Origin: Membranipora membranacea
Taxonomy: Eukaryota; Bryozoa; Gymnolaemata; Cheilostomatida; Membraniporidae
DNA: 64,000 nucleotides
Direction of reading: 5' to 3'
NCBI GenBank assembly: GCA_914767715.1
Contig: OU612071.1
Location: 3,472,001 to 3,536,000 of the forward strand
The notes below the pieces were generated by a model that made no database searches, was not told the DNA's origin, and saw only the letters and a list, made by a program, of their open reading frames with translations. Positions within the stretch are counted from its first letter, which is position 1. Each line of letters starts with the position of its first letter. Positions 12,300 through 22,240 of this stretch are shown here, piece after piece. The position numbers and the translations under genes are program-made.

Positions 12300-14270
12300 C
12301 ATAGACTTAATAATAAACCTAGACAGGACACTGTATGGAACATTAGCATTGAGGCAGTGAGGCACTTAATTATGGTGACGCGACGTCACTGGAGGGTGTA
12401 GAAACAGTGATTTTTACCCATAGCTATCATTGATTTACCTGTCCCAGCTCTGGTTAAATGTTGATAACTCAATTGCTTTCAATCGGAATTTAAGTTTGAA
12501 AATTGCAATTAATTCAGCAGCTTCTGCCGATCATTTTGATAGTCTATTTAGCTTCGTAGCTTAAATATTATCAATAAAGCAAGCTATTGAAAACGGTGCA
12601 TAGACTTAAAGCTATAATTTTTTTTGCAGTTTCAGTCCTGTATAAATGCTTATATTTCAAACAATTTTAATGAGATTTCAAGTTTGAAAATTTCAATAGA
12701 CTCAGCAGCTTATGGGGCTCATTTTGAAGGTCTGTTCAGCGTTGTAGCTCAGGTATAACCGGGGAGTTTAGGACTTTCCTCCTTGTTATAACGGAACAAG
12801 CAAGGACAATACCTAGCAGGCAAAGGAAAGTATAGTCATTGTATCACAGTCATACTGGTGGTTCAGAAGATCCGCTCTGGCCTGGCTTATCCATTGTGAA
12901 CAAATAGTGCTTAGCTTGATGAGTGTTACAACTGCTGTGTACTCAGAAATCTAGAAATCTGTTGCTATATTGCTGACTCCAGCAGACCCAATAAACATAA
13001 TAGTATTATAAAAGTTCATAAGATAGTGTTTCGTGGTCAGAATTGATGTATTATGATTTCCTAAATTACCGGACTTAGCTGTTGCTTGTTTTATCAGGCT
13101 GCTAATATAAGGTAAGAACGAGGAGAATGCTGCCGGGCAGGAAGTCTCCCTTTACTTTTGACCCACCGAAGTGACCATAATATTAGCTACACAGAATATC
13201 GTCTACTATGAACTTCAATTTTATTTGAAGCTTTGCGAGGTCCGGCCTTGACTTGTTTACTTCCAACTATCTCGTTTGGTCACATTCCAATAATGGTGGT
13301 GGATATAGGTCATGACTTTTCTTATTGTGTATGCCTGGCTCAAAATGAGCAAAAAAGCATTAAAAAAAAGCAAGGATGAAATTAGTCATTTCTTTGGTAA
13401 TTGTGCATTCACCAAGTAAATTCAATTGCTTGGTTCCTCAGTTATTCCAAGGAAGAAAGTCCTGAACTTCATGGTTATACTTGAGCTACAAGGCAGAACA
13501 GACCATCAAAATGATCTCCACAAGCTACTGAATCTATTGCAATTTTCAAACTCAAAATCCCATCGATATTGATAAGGAAATAAACTTTAAAACTGCAAAA
13601 AAAATTATAGCTTCGAGTCGAGTCTTATAGCTTGCTTTTTTGATAATATTTGAGCTACAAAGCTTAACAGACTATTAAAATGATCACCAGAAGCTGCTGA
13701 ATTGATAGCAATTTTCAAACTCAAAATTCCAACAAAATTGTTTGAGAAATAATCATTTAATCAGGACTGAAACTGCAAAAAAAATTATAGCTTCGAGTCT
13801 ATGCGCTGCTTTCAATAGCTTGGATTTTTGATAATATTTTAGCTATGAAGCTATCAAAATGGTCACCAGAAGCTGCTGAGTCTATTGCAATTTTCAAACT
13901 CAAAATTCAATCAAAATTGTTTGAGATAAAAGCATTTATTCAGGACTGAAACTGCAAAAAAAATTATAGCTTTAAGTCTATGCACCGTTTTCAATATCTT
14001 GCTTTATTGATAATATTTGAGCTATGAAGCTAAAAAGACTATCAAAATGATCACCAGAAGCTGCTGAATCTATTGCAATTTTCAAACTTAAATTCCGATC
14101 GAAGCCAATTGAGTTATCAACATTTAACCAGAGCTGGGACAGGTAAATCAATGATAGCTATGAGTAAAAATCACTGTTTCTACACCCTCCAGTGACGTCG
14201 CGTCACCATAATTAAGTGCCTCACTTCAGCTATATACAGTGTCCTGTCTAGGTTTATTATTAAGTCTATG
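12300..14270. mobile_element. foldback transposon with long inverted repeats and 8-bp TSD
   Basis: Both ends read CATAGACTTAATAATAAACC inward. They are flanked by identical GTTTTGGT octamers at 12,292-12,299 and 14,271-14,278, so this is a complete insertion. The outer 350 bp or so of the two ends are highly similar inverted copies and share a GACGCGACGTCAC tract. The arms are built of sub-repeats of about 150-175 bp, each with a GCTGCTGAATC-like block, an AAATTTCAAACT-like block and a run of A before TTATAGCTT. I count about two units in the left arm and four in the right. The middle (about 12,800-13,430) shows no transposase frame, so the element is non-autonomous. An 8-bp duplication fits hAT or P-type transposases. 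Subrepeat-built arms resemble FB or Galileo elements by analogy only. Confidence 0.85.
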
Positions 14271-16142
14271 GTTTTGGTAAATTTTTATGCAGTTTATTTT
14301 GATCTCACTAAATACAAGATATTCTGTCCAAAATTTGTGTAGAAATAGAACCGTGTAATAGGTACAGGCATTTACTACAAATTTATTTTTAACCGTTGAA
14401 GAACTATTTTTGGACTGTAATGCTATGCTTGCATTCCAACACTATATGCCTTTTATATAATGACAACGTACTATGTAATAGCACGCTGGAATCCCGACAC
14501 GATGTGCCTTTTGTATAAATTTACATGTATGTTGCATCATTGTAATACCGTACCGGAATTCCAACACTAAGTGTTTTTGTGTAAGACTTCATGTTTGCTG
14601 ACTCATTTCTGGTTTTCCATCACTTAGCGCCTTATCATATAAAAGTGGACATTTTTCCTTGCTGTGACGCATTCGCTCAGTAGAAGTTACACTGAACACA
14701 TCCACATGTAATATTACTGCTGCTGTTACCTATTACACGAAATAATAAAGATACTATACTGGATAAACGTCCGCTCGATCTAGCCTGTACTTACGTGTAG
14801 AATCACTACCAAGCAATTAGACTTTACACCTTTGAAGACTTCTTGCTGTCACGGGTAAAGAGTGTTCTGTGGATTATTTGCTACTCTCATCTGGATTACT
14901 GAGCTCTTATCATCACTGCGGTCTGTCTCGTCAGTGATCGTGTACTCATCTCTTGTGCAAGTCTCGTGTGATATCGCATCAAGTGTGAGAAACGGACTGG
15001 GCCGTGTACACAACAGGGTGTTGTTAGCTTGCTCCGAGTCTACTCTGATGAGCGAGAGGGCTTTTATATTTAGTTTAGGGTTCTATTTAGTTTAGCACTG
15101 AAAGCCATCGCTCGAATTATGAATCATTATATAACCCACAGAAGGGTTTCAAAGATAGGCTGATACACAATACACAGATCTACTATAGACTGATACACAA
15201 TACACTGTTGCGACTAATTCTGATGGTCGTCAATGAACGATATCAATTAATTTCCTGACAAAATGTAATACACGCACTGTTTATCTACTCATGAGCTTAA
15301 TTCACTAGACGTCGTCACGAGTGTTAACTTAAATTTAATTCAAGATTATTATAATATACAGTCTATTTAATTCATCACAAGTTATATATATTGCAACTTT
15401 ATTGGTGTGTTAAATGGTGTATACATGATGCAGCTTTGTCAGGCAGTTTCACTTTGATGATGATATAATTGTTGTGCAAGCAGGTAGTTTCACTTTGATG
15501 ATATAAGTAGCAGGCAAGGTGTAGCTGGTGCAAGTATTATTGAAGTTGGTGGTGACTTGTAGTTATATTCTCTTTCTTCTTGTAGTGTGTGTAGTGTGTA
15601 GTATGATATTATTTCAATTCTCGTTCATCGCATCATATATAGCAGAAGGCAGAGACGCAATAATAAGCTGATGCTAAAATAGAAATCTCCGCAAACCAGG
15701 GTTAATTTACAGTTGTAATAAAACACCATTAAGTGTTGTTTTCTTTTTCTTTTTTAAATAAAATCCTATCTACTGATAGGCTGTTAATAATTCTATGTAC
15801 TTTTAAACTCAACGTTAGTTTCACAATAAAATCCCAACACCTTAAAATTCAACTATAATGTAAAATCATTAATATTTATAAGATTATGGATTTATGGATT
15901 TAGCTATGGATATGGATTTATGGACTTATGGATTGTACCATCACCTCTTGTTCAAAATGAGGTTTGAACGAAGATGATGTTGTGTGTCTCATTTTTTGTC
16001 ACGTTCAAAAACGTCAGCAACTTTCACCACCCTAGCTTCTTTTCCATGGATCAAGCCCAGTTACTTGCATGCAGTTGGAAGCGTTCGCTTAGATCTCTCA
16101 ATAAAAAAAAACTTTAGTAATACTAAGATCTCTGCATATGCT
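14271..16142. other. non-coding stretch with LTR/promoter-like tandem repeats
   Basis: Four spaced copies of an AATTCCAACACT-like motif start near 14,432, 14,490, 14,557 and 14,613, each followed within about 20 bp by a TATAA-like run. After the last comes CATATAAAAGTGG, and AATAAAGATACT follows near 14,743. The order (tandem enhancer-like units, TATA box, poly(A) signal) recalls an LTR, but no paired LTR is visible. Small duplications lie at about 15,157-15,210 and 15,440-15,510, and an ATGGATTT-rich run at 15,885-15,935. No gene is seen. Confidence 0.4.
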
Positions 16143-16403
16143 TTTATCATGGTAGCGACTACCCTCAAAGATGGTGATGCAAACATTTTCTCTGGTTGAG
16201 CTATCACCGCAGAAAATTGTTGTTGTCGGTTTATCATGGTAGCGACTACCCTCAGAGATGGTGATGCAAACATTTTCTCTGGTTGAGCTATCACCGCAGA
16301 AAATTGTTATTGTCGGTTTATCATGGTAGAGACTACCCTCAGAGATGGTGTTGAAAACATTCTCTCTGGTTGAGCTATCACCGCAGAAAGTTGCTATTGT
16401 TGG
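16143..16403. repeat. 87-bp minisatellite, three copies
   Basis: Copies start at 16,143, 16,230 and 16,317, each opening TTTATCATGGTAG and ending in a TGTCGG-like stretch. The period equals 29 codons, so several frames stay open across the array, and on the minus strand it reads as a repetitive peptide with GDSSTREN in each unit. Openness here follows from the repeat length and is not evidence of a gene. Confidence 0.85.
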
Positions 16404-16790
16404 TTTTTTTTTCGCCATTCCTTCGGTACAGTAATTCTGTCTGGTATTTATCCTGTCTGATAACGAATCTCAAGAAATATATCAATTTGTTTATAGTACT
16501 GGTGCATGCTTTAAAAATTGTCACCCTGACACAAGTTGATCACATTACTGTCACCTCTGGAAAATTATAAATAGAGTGACAATTTTTGGATTTGTTGAAT
16601 ACGGACAATGCATAGAAGAAATTTAGCAGTAATTATTGATACAACGATATCAAAGTCAAGACAAGTCGTATATGTACGATTAGTGGACATTGACTCATTA
16701 CACTAAAATCTTCCACCTGTTGAAGTTTTCCCATCGATAAAATTGAGGAGACAACTTTTGTCGGCATTTAACATGACTACCATTGAATTA
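16404..16790. other. 5' flank or leader of the gag-protease retroelement
   Basis: No gene is seen. The 3' part just before the primer-binding-like site would be expected to be the 5' LTR, but I cannot match it convincingly to sequence downstream of the element. Confidence 0.35.
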
Positions 16791-16803
16791 AGAATCCACC
16801 ACA

Positions 16804-16821
16804 TTGGTGGCAGCGGTGGGA
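16804..16821 (+). other. probable primer-binding site of LTR retroelement
   Basis: TTGGTGGCAGCGGTGGGA starts about 60 bp before the gag-like start at 16,865. A TGG-initiated, G-rich block in this place is typical of the tRNA primer-binding site next to a 5' LTR. The tRNA is not assigned. Confidence 0.5.
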
Positions 16822-16864
16822 TACATGACAGTAAACTGCTGTTCGACCCCACACCACGGCAAGT

Positions 16865-17490
16865 ATGGCTCAAGCACAACAACAACCTGACTGGGTGGAG
16901 GCGCTGGTGAACGGATTACAAATTCAGTGAAGAGAGATAGACAGTCCTAGATTCGATGGTACGACTGATGTGCGTAAGTTTTTACAAACATTTGCTGAAG
17001 TAGCGGAGGCTAATAATTGGGATGATAATGAGCGCACATTGAGACTCAAACTAGCTCTACAAGGCACCGCTTCAGAATGTGCCCATGGGGATACTGCAGA
17101 TGAGATCGCGGAGTCACTAATAAACAGATTCCAACTCACTAGGGAGTAAGCTCGGCCAGAGCTCAGAAATCTGAAACTTCTCCCCGGGCAAGACATTCAC
17201 TTATTTGGAAATCTTGTGATGAAGTTAGTGCGCATGACCGAGCCTGACTTTGATGGTGAACAACTAGATGAGCGGGCAACTGCTGAATTGGTAGACGCTA
17301 TTGGAGATAAACTTCTTACCAGAGAGTTCAGATTGCAGGGCCCCATTAATTTCTCAGACGCAATAAGGAGGATACAGCAATACAACTCAGACATGCGGGT
17401 AAGCAAGCTCACCCATTTCGGAGTAGACGAGGAAGGAAAAGAAGCAGCTGAAATGAAGGTTCTTGTGGATAGACTGGAGAAAGAAGTGTG
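16865..17490 (+). pseudogene. gag-like region of a Ty3-type retroelement, broken
   Basis: The frame opens with ATG at 16,865 (MAQAQQQPDWVEAL) and continues as a capsid-like region. It contains SPRFDGTTDVRKFLQTFAE, ERTLRLKLALQGTA and an INRFQLTRE segment, the usual layout of retroelement Gag (structural protein that packages element RNA). In-frame stops interrupt it near 16,928 and 17,147, and it ends at a TGA near 17,489 after a short coiled-coil-like stretch (AEMKVLVDRLEKEV). The zinc-knuckle region that follows is in a different frame, so at least one frameshift has also occurred. This is a dead copy. The Ty3 assignment rests on the general Gag and protease layout, without a database match. 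Confidence 0.7.
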
Positions 17491-17630
17491 ACAGTTGAAT
17501 GAGGGTTTCAGCGAAGTACAAGAATCCAACAAATCACTGTTTAAGAAGATAGAAGCCATGTTGAACGAAATTACAACGGCCCCAGAGCTCCAACGACCAA
17601 GAGGGAAGCGCGAGGAGGACTCCTTTAACC

Positions 17631-17765
17631 TGCTACAGCTGTAGAAAGATTGGACATGTAACCAGGGACTGCAGGTCTGCACCTAGGGCTAATCCTAACC
17701 CAGCTTGGATAGGAAATGTCACCTGTTACCATTGTCAAGCCACTGGACACATAGCACGGAATTGC
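17631..17765 (+). pseudogene. nucleocapsid region with two CCHC zinc knuckles
   Basis: Two CX2CX4HX4C motifs are visible: CYSCRKIGHVTRDC at 17,631-17,672 and CYHCQATGHIARNC at 17,724-17,765. They are separated by a basic/proline linker. Such paired knuckles bind RNA in retroelement Gag. The reading frame differs from the upstream capsid-like part, and stop codons follow from about 17,833, so the region is no longer joined to either neighbour. Confidence 0.82.
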
Positions 17766-18074
17766 CCACTACCACCAAACAAGACAAACAACGACAGACG
17801 ACAACCAGCTTTAAACATGCAAGGCCCACAGTAAGTCTACCTTCGACTGATGGGCCTACGCTAAGAAGAGAAGGGTGCGAGAAGTCACACCCAGAAGAGC
17901 CACGCAAGAAAGGAAACACAGATGAAATCAGAATTATACCATTCAATCGACACATGGGAAGCGACTGTAACTAGTCCTTTCATGAGACAAACGATAGTGC
18001 AGTTTTAAGACCCAGAGGACATTACTAAAGAACAGGAGACGACCCCGAGCGACGATGAACAGACAAGACAAGTG

Positions 18075-18449
18075 ATGGATTGTTATAGCTTGCAGACAGA
18101 GAGAAGACAGCCACAAGAAAATTGGAGGAATATGGACACAGATGAGGAGCCAACCAGTGAAGAGGAGTACGAAACTACCGATGTTGGCGATGAGGATGAA
18201 GAAGTTTTGAAGAGTAGTACAGAGACCGAGGATGTTCTAGTATGTACAGAAGATGAGCTGCTATGTGCGGACATGGAGCTGATATGTGCAGAGGATGAAA
18301 TACAGGAATATGGAAAGAAAAACGATGAGACAAGGAATGATGAAAAAGTCCCTAACCAACAAGCAACGCTAAATGATGAGTTACTGACAAACTACCAGAA
18401 GTGGAGAGACAAGCGTGAAGTACAGTGGTCGGAATTGGAAAACACATGA
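18075..18449 (+). pseudogene. acidic spacer between zinc knuckles and protease
   Basis: About 124 codons are very rich in Glu and Asp (for example EEPTSEEEYETTDVGDEDEE), with evenly spaced Cys in CTEDELLCADMELICAED. It lies in the same frame as the zinc knuckles and protease and ends at a TGA 21 bases before the protease ATG. Acidic linkers of this length are not a standard part of Ty3 polyproteins. The function is unknown. Confidence 0.6.
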
Positions 18450-18470
18450 TCTAAGGATGAGGAGAAGGCA

Positions 18471-18905
18471 ATGTTTATGATGAGTTCGGAGAGAGAAAAT
18501 ACATATTATCTGAAGGGAGGGTTTGACAGGAACGAACACATGATGCTGCTGGACACAGGATGCTTGCATTCAGTTACGCCTTGGAGCCTATACACAGCCC
18601 TAACAGAAGATAGTTTGTCAGGGTGGACAGAATCAACCACAAGTGGATTCCTAGCTGATGGAAGTGCTATAAAGATACAAGGAATGGCTTCAGTTCTCTT
18701 CAAGATCGGGAATACAACATTCATACATGACTTTCAAATAGCGGAAATAGATGGAAAGATACTGCTGGGCATGGACTTCTTTAGGAGACACAGATGTGTT
18801 ATCGATGTACATCACTACAGTATTACAATCGGGAGACAGACGCTACAGTGCTGTGATGTTAATGGACACCCTGATTATCAATGTACAGTTACAGCAGATG
18901 AATGA
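18471..18905 (+). pseudogene. retropepsin-type aspartic protease domain, still open
   Basis: This is an intact frame of 144 codons. The catalytic DTG lies in MLLDTGCLHSVTP (about residues 26-38). A FLADGSAIKIQG flap-like segment follows, and the C-terminal ILLGMDFFRRH matches the hydrophobic-hydrophobic-G motif that closes retropepsins. The family cleaves Gag-Pol polyproteins as a dimer. No reverse transcriptase, RNase H or integrase follows, so the element is truncated after the protease. The domain being open while gag is broken could be chance, or it could be retention. I call it a pseudogene because its upstream context is dead. Confidence 0.72.
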
Positions 18906-19556
18906 TCATATTATTTATAGTGTGGTAGTAAAGATAATGTGGCAAGGAATGGTCCTCGCAGTTGGCAATAATTTATGAATATCATTTATTGCTTCCTATC
19001 TTTTGGCTTGATTTTGTTTATTATTGATTTGTTTTGTTCGTTGTTTATTGTTGATCCACTTAACTTTTGTCTATTTATAGGTGCAATGAAAGGAAGGCTT
19101 TAGGCTTTGTGGAATGAGCGCTGGAGTTAAATCACGGCGTCGACAGAGCGCTGCCCACCACCTGTCCTTTCTGTCGACGTTGGACATGGGGGTCTGTTGG
19201 TGTCACAATGGACCGTGTCACTTCCCTGTTTGTCTACATTTACGCTCATTCCTTGTTCCTTGCGGTGGGTAATTATTAGCAAAAGCCACCATGACTAATA
19301 TAGATGTAAATGAAAATATGAATAGAGTTGAGACAATAAATTGAGGACAGAAACAATCCAGTTTGCTAGAGATTATTATGAGAATAAAATAAGAGAATAT
19401 ATGGTGCATATATAATAAAACTCCATACCTATTATTACAGGAGCATAATAAAAAAAAGGTCTAACTCTTACCTTTTGGCTGGCAGTGTGCTTATTTGTAT
19501 ATTTTGATTTTACTATTATTTTCACATGAGTTTACTCGATTACTCAATATTTGCAG
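18906..19556 (+). other. 3' flank of retroelement, possible 3' LTR
   Basis: A purine-rich GGACATGGGGG near 19,184 precedes TGTTGGTGTCACAATGG near 19,196, the usual order of polypurine tract and LTR start. An AATAAAACTCC near 19,417 could be its poly(A) signal. No matching 5' LTR was found, so this is tentative. Confidence 0.35.
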
Positions 19557-20110
19557 AGCTGCAGAGAGGAGAATGTCAATACGGTACTGGGAGGGTTTGG
19601 TTATGTTCCTGGCGAGCAAGGTTACACTGAGGACGTAGCCCAGAGTATCGTTCGGCAGTGAACGCATATCCGCAATTCTGTGGATACTCTGCTGCCAAGC
19701 GGATTCTGCCTAACCGTAATCAGGCGCTTCGGTCTCTGCTAACTCGTGCCAAAGACGTGAATATCTGTAAGTTTGAATTATTTACAGCCATGTTTTTACT
19801 TTTTATAAAATTTAATCATTTTGAAGTGCGTTATATGAGTGTAATGTAAGCAGCGCTCATAACAATGATCTAACTTCGGATGATTACCCTAAGTTTATGG
19901 GGCATATTTCCCCTGAGATGAGGCATAACAGTGTAAACATTATAATCTATCTTTAATGTATATTGTAGTCTGTCTCAGAGTACCTCAGGCCGGAGAAGAT
20001 CTGGCTCCCAACAACCTAGTACAGGCTGGCGTTGATCTACTCACAATATTCAATAATAGAGTGGAGTTGCCCGTCAGCCCTTTTGTACACCGAAACGAAC
20101 AAATGTGTCC
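19557..20110 (+). pseudogene. unassigned broken gene fragment, two putative exons
   Basis: After an acceptor (TTGCAG) at 19,556, a coding-like run reads ENVNTVLGGFGYVPGEQ and ends at a stop near 19,660. The adjacent frame continues with NAYPQFCGYSAAKRILPN to a donor (CTGTAAGT) near 19,766. A second exon-like run from about 19,970 includes VPQAGEDLAPNNLVQAG. The codon choice and the frame switch suggest a gene fragment with a one-base indel. I do not recognise the protein. Its apparent C-terminus runs into the palindrome that follows and is therefore probably not genuine. Confidence 0.35.
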
Positions 20111-20116
20111 CAACAG

Positions 20117-20761
20117 CACTACAGATTTGGTTCGCGACGAACAAGGGTTATCTTCCCATATTGCTATTGCATTCATTCCATTGACTGTTAGGATAAATAG
20201 GGCTGTACCAACAATATAAGATAACAGTTGTAGAAAATGCTAAGAAACAACACTCTCATTGTTATCATGTGCTATTGTTCAATATTATCCCTTTCAACGA
20301 ACTTGACAAAGTGTCATGTTGCCTCAATGGCCATGAATTGAGACCACACAACATTAATGACACCCCCAAAAAAAAATCGGCAGCAGTTGGCTGAAGGGGG
20401 ATCAAATCCAATAATGTTTGCTTGGCGATTACCCTGCACTCTATCATAGATTGGTGCAGGATAGAAACTTACTCACAAGTAAGCACTCTCTAGCACAGGT
20501 TCAGTCTAAGCTCGGAATTTTGCGCTTGAAGTTTGAAGTGTGAAGTTTGTTTAATTAATGTTGTGTGGTCTCAATTCATGGCCATTGAGGCAACATGACA
20601 CCTTGTCAAGTTGGCTTGCAGTGAACAATCCACTGAAATAGCTGACAACGATCATCACTCTATGAACCGTCGAATTAGAATAAATAAAAACAGAAAATCC
20701 GCTGGTAGAGCAAAAACAGATAAATACAAGCCATCCAAGTGTAGAACCACTAAAAAACAAA

Positions 20762-20794
<33 letters not shown>

Positions 20795-21240
20795 TCAGCA
20801 ATAAACAAACTTCAAACTTCAAGACCGAAATTCTGAGCTCAGACTGAACCTGTGCTAGAGAGTGCTTACTTGTGAGTAAGTTTCTATCCTGCACCAATCT
20901 ATGATAGAGTGCAGGGTAATCGCCAAGCGAATATTATTGGATATGATCCCCCTTCAGCCAACTGCTGCCGATTTTTGTTTTGGGTGTCATTAATATTGTG
21001 TGGTCTCAATTCTTGGCCATTGAGGCAACATGACACCTTGTCAAGTTCGTTGAAAGGGATAATATTGAACAATAGCACATGATAACAATGAGAGTGTTGT
21101 TTCTTAGCATTTGCTACAACTGTTATCTTATATTGTTGGTACAGCCCTATTTATCCTAACAGTCAATGGAATAAATTCAATAGCAATATGGGAAGATAAC
21201 TCTTACAAACAAACCCTTGTTCGTCGCGAACAAAAAATCT
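20117..21240. repeat. 1.1-kb palindrome with roughly 430-bp arms
   Basis: The arm 20,117-20,550 is found in reverse complement at about 20,804-21,240. It includes the TTCGCGACGAACAAGGGTT outer segment, the CTTACTCACAAGTAAGCACT segment and the TGAAGTTTG inner edge. The spacer holds a further inverted copy of the sub-segment around GGTCTCAATTCATGGCC (near 20,567) and an AAT microsatellite. It is probably a non-autonomous inverted-repeat element or an inverted duplication. No target-site duplication is evident, and the left arm overlaps the end of the broken gene fragment. Confidence 0.8.
20761..20794. repeat. (AAT)n microsatellite
   Basis: About eleven AAT units sit in the spacer of the surrounding palindrome. 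Confidence 0.95.
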
Positions 21241-22240
21241 GTAGTACAGACGTCAGCGGCAACGACATCATTGGGGAATCTTCGGACGCCAATGCCAAAG
21301 ATAAACGCTGTTTATTGATTATGTTTTTACAGTATCATGGACTATGTAATTCTTCTTTTTTTTTAATTATGATTCTACTTGAATATTTTCATGTGGTGTA
21401 ATTATTTTTTTTGTGTATTGAAAGCAAATTGATGTGACTGATATGTAATTATGAGTTTTCGTTTAATTTTCCGGAGCATTCGAAGTGCTCAGCAACTCAT
21501 TGGTGTGATGTCACTCTTTTTACTGTATGCAAACAAGCTACATGGAATCATGCAAAGCAGTTTATAATGAAAAATGAGTAATGAATAAAGAATCTGTTAT
21601 TGTGTATTGGATATACCCAACAAGTACAATGATTACTGAGTTTGGGTACCGTTTGTGTGAGGCTGTTGATTTGTTTCAGGAATGCTGCGATAAATGTTTA
21701 GTTGTTTGTAATCTTTTGGTTTTCATAGGTGGTTGGTTTGTGTTAGGTGTTCGGGCTAAAGATAAAATTTCCATATATTGCATGTTGAGTCTACAGGCTT
21801 TCAAGTTTTGAATTAACCAATTATACCATGGCCAGTAATTAAGGAACAAATCACCAGGGAGGATGGGGGGAAAAAGGGCAGAATTTAGAGTCCTTTAATT
21901 GAAATCAACATGCAATTCACTGACAGAGGAGCAAAGCGCCAAGGGAGAACTTATATCCAAGCGATAATTAAAGATTTTTTCAGCCAGAAAGTGTGAACGT
22001 GATATATGATATAAAATATAATATATGATATTTGATGAATGATAAATGATTTGTGAAATTTAAGCTGCTGACATGTTATATCACCTCATTGAAAGTTCAT
22101 GTTAAGAAAATCAAACTATTCTTTTGTGTGCGGGCAGTTGTATTGTTATAGAATAAGTTTTTTTGTTTAATGAATCAGCAATATATCACAGCCAGTGTGA
22201 AGTTGGATGGGTTATGTTTAGTTCTGTTAGATCTGTTCCT
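21241..22240. other. intergenic; 3' flank of the minus-strand peptide gene
   Basis: No gene is seen. ATATGATA-type low-complexity sequence lies at about 22,000-22,050. An open frame at 21,581-21,811 has no domain or splice support. Confidence 0.4.

Noticed and set aside
16098-16418. Minus-strand 106-codon frame
   Set aside because: It is fully explained by an 87-bp repeat whose length is a multiple of three.
16700-19440. A matched pair of LTRs around the gag-protease element
   Set aside because: A plausible 3' LTR start exists near 19,196, but I could not find the same sequence before 16,804.
19956-20219. 87-codon frame as an intact gene
   Set aside because: Its second half lies in the palindrome arm and recurs inverted at 21.1 kb. 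Only the part before 20,110 was kept as a gene fragment.
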